DNA from: Clostridiales bacterium UBA4644
Lineage (GTDB): Bacteria; Bacillota; Clostridia; Oscillospirales; Butyricicoccaceae
Reading direction: 5' to 3'
Length of the DNA: 23,998 nt
NCBI GenBank assembly: GCA_002405755.1
Contig: DHMK01000035.1
Location: forward strand, 15,073-39,070
Part shown: piece after piece, positions 23,732 to 23,998 of the stretch
Layout of the letters: each line of letters starts with the position of its first letter
Position numbering within the stretch: the stretch's first letter is position 1
The notes under the pieces: model-generated
Databases searched by the model: none
Told to the model about the DNA's origin: nothing
What the model saw: the letters and a program-made list of their open reading frames with translations, nothing else
Made by a program: the position numbers and the translations under genes

Positions 23732-23998
23732 TTACCCCACCCTTTCGAACGGTATCACCTTGCGCCGGTTCTCCTCCGGCGGGTCGGGAGGCTCCGGGGC
23801 GTTGGCTGCCGTGACCGATTCCATGAAGCCACCTATCTTCTCCGCCGCGCCTCGTTGCATATCGTTGGTGATATGCATATAGGTGTCCAGTGTGAACCCT
23901 GCGCTGAAGTGGCCCAACATACTGGACAGGGTTTTCACATCCACGCCGCTGGAGATCGCCATGGTGGCGAATGTATGCCCTTACGGTATAATTACGAC
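23732..23998 (-). pseudogene. tyrosine recombinase (integrase), C-terminal part, frame interrupted
   Basis: The minus strand encodes the end of a phage/ICE-type tyrosine recombinase: HTFATMAISSGVDVKTL, then MLGHFSAG with the second conserved His, then LDTYMHI with the catalytic Tyr, and a Pro-rich tail (PEPPDPPEE). Read upstream, the residue before His is Gly (GGG) rather than the invariant Arg of LRHTFAT. The codon before that is TAA (23981-23983). Beyond it, VVIIP could match the usual xxITPH lead-in, which suggests a small deletion/frameshift in the HxLRH box; a junction with another element is the alternative. Only 15 bases remain beyond the stop, so the two cannot be told apart. The 3' end faces the tRNA-Pro locus, as in many tRNA-integrating elements. 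Confidence 0.75.

Overview
The window looks like the chromosome of a GC-rich, low-oxygen member of the Clostridia, most likely Oscillospirales. The grounds are a PolC-type replicase, the Gram-positive gene order pyrH-frr-uppS-cdsA-dxr-rseP-ispG-polC, a single-chain GlyRS and a PPi-type phosphofructokinase. The genus is inference only; no 16S gene is present.

Region 1 (1-13403, all +) is core metabolism. It starts inside ileS, which ends at a strong terminator. A tight run of eight genes follows: UMP kinase, ribosome recycling factor, undecaprenyl diphosphate synthase, CdsA, Dxr, an RseP-type site-2 protease, IspG and PolC. Dxr and IspG are MEP-pathway enzymes that make the isoprenoid precursors UppS polymerises. 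CdsA makes CDP-diacylglycerol for membrane lipids. PolC overlaps ispG by ATGA and ends at a bidirectional terminator.

Region 2 (13404-19272) begins with a divergent glycolytic pair: a phosphofructokinase carrying both PPi-dependence residues (-) and a class II aldolase (+), each with a good sigma-A promoter. After the aldolase terminator come an S9 prolyl-oligopeptidase-family peptidase and two unrecognised membrane-anchored proteins in one tight run.

Region 3 (19273-22405) holds a small XRE regulator with two copies of a GATATC-N6-GATATC dyad upstream and a divergent promoter between them. That promoter faces a short, apparently broken minus-strand ORF. Next are an HD phosphohydrolase and a HIRAN-domain protein (-), then glyQS (-). 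The glyQS promoter and a rightward promoter share a -35 box.

Region 4 (22406-23998) is a mobile-element scar at a tRNA-Pro(UGG) gene. Two 5'-half copies of the tRNA precede one intact copy, separated by short non-host stretches with repeated GACCACA motifs. To the right are an AT-rich ORF of unknown function with its own promoter and the C-terminal part of a tyrosine recombinase (-). The recombinase frame is interrupted just before the HTFAT box, and the window ends there. This is the most unusual part of the window. I see no CRISPR array, rRNA, or complete mobile element.
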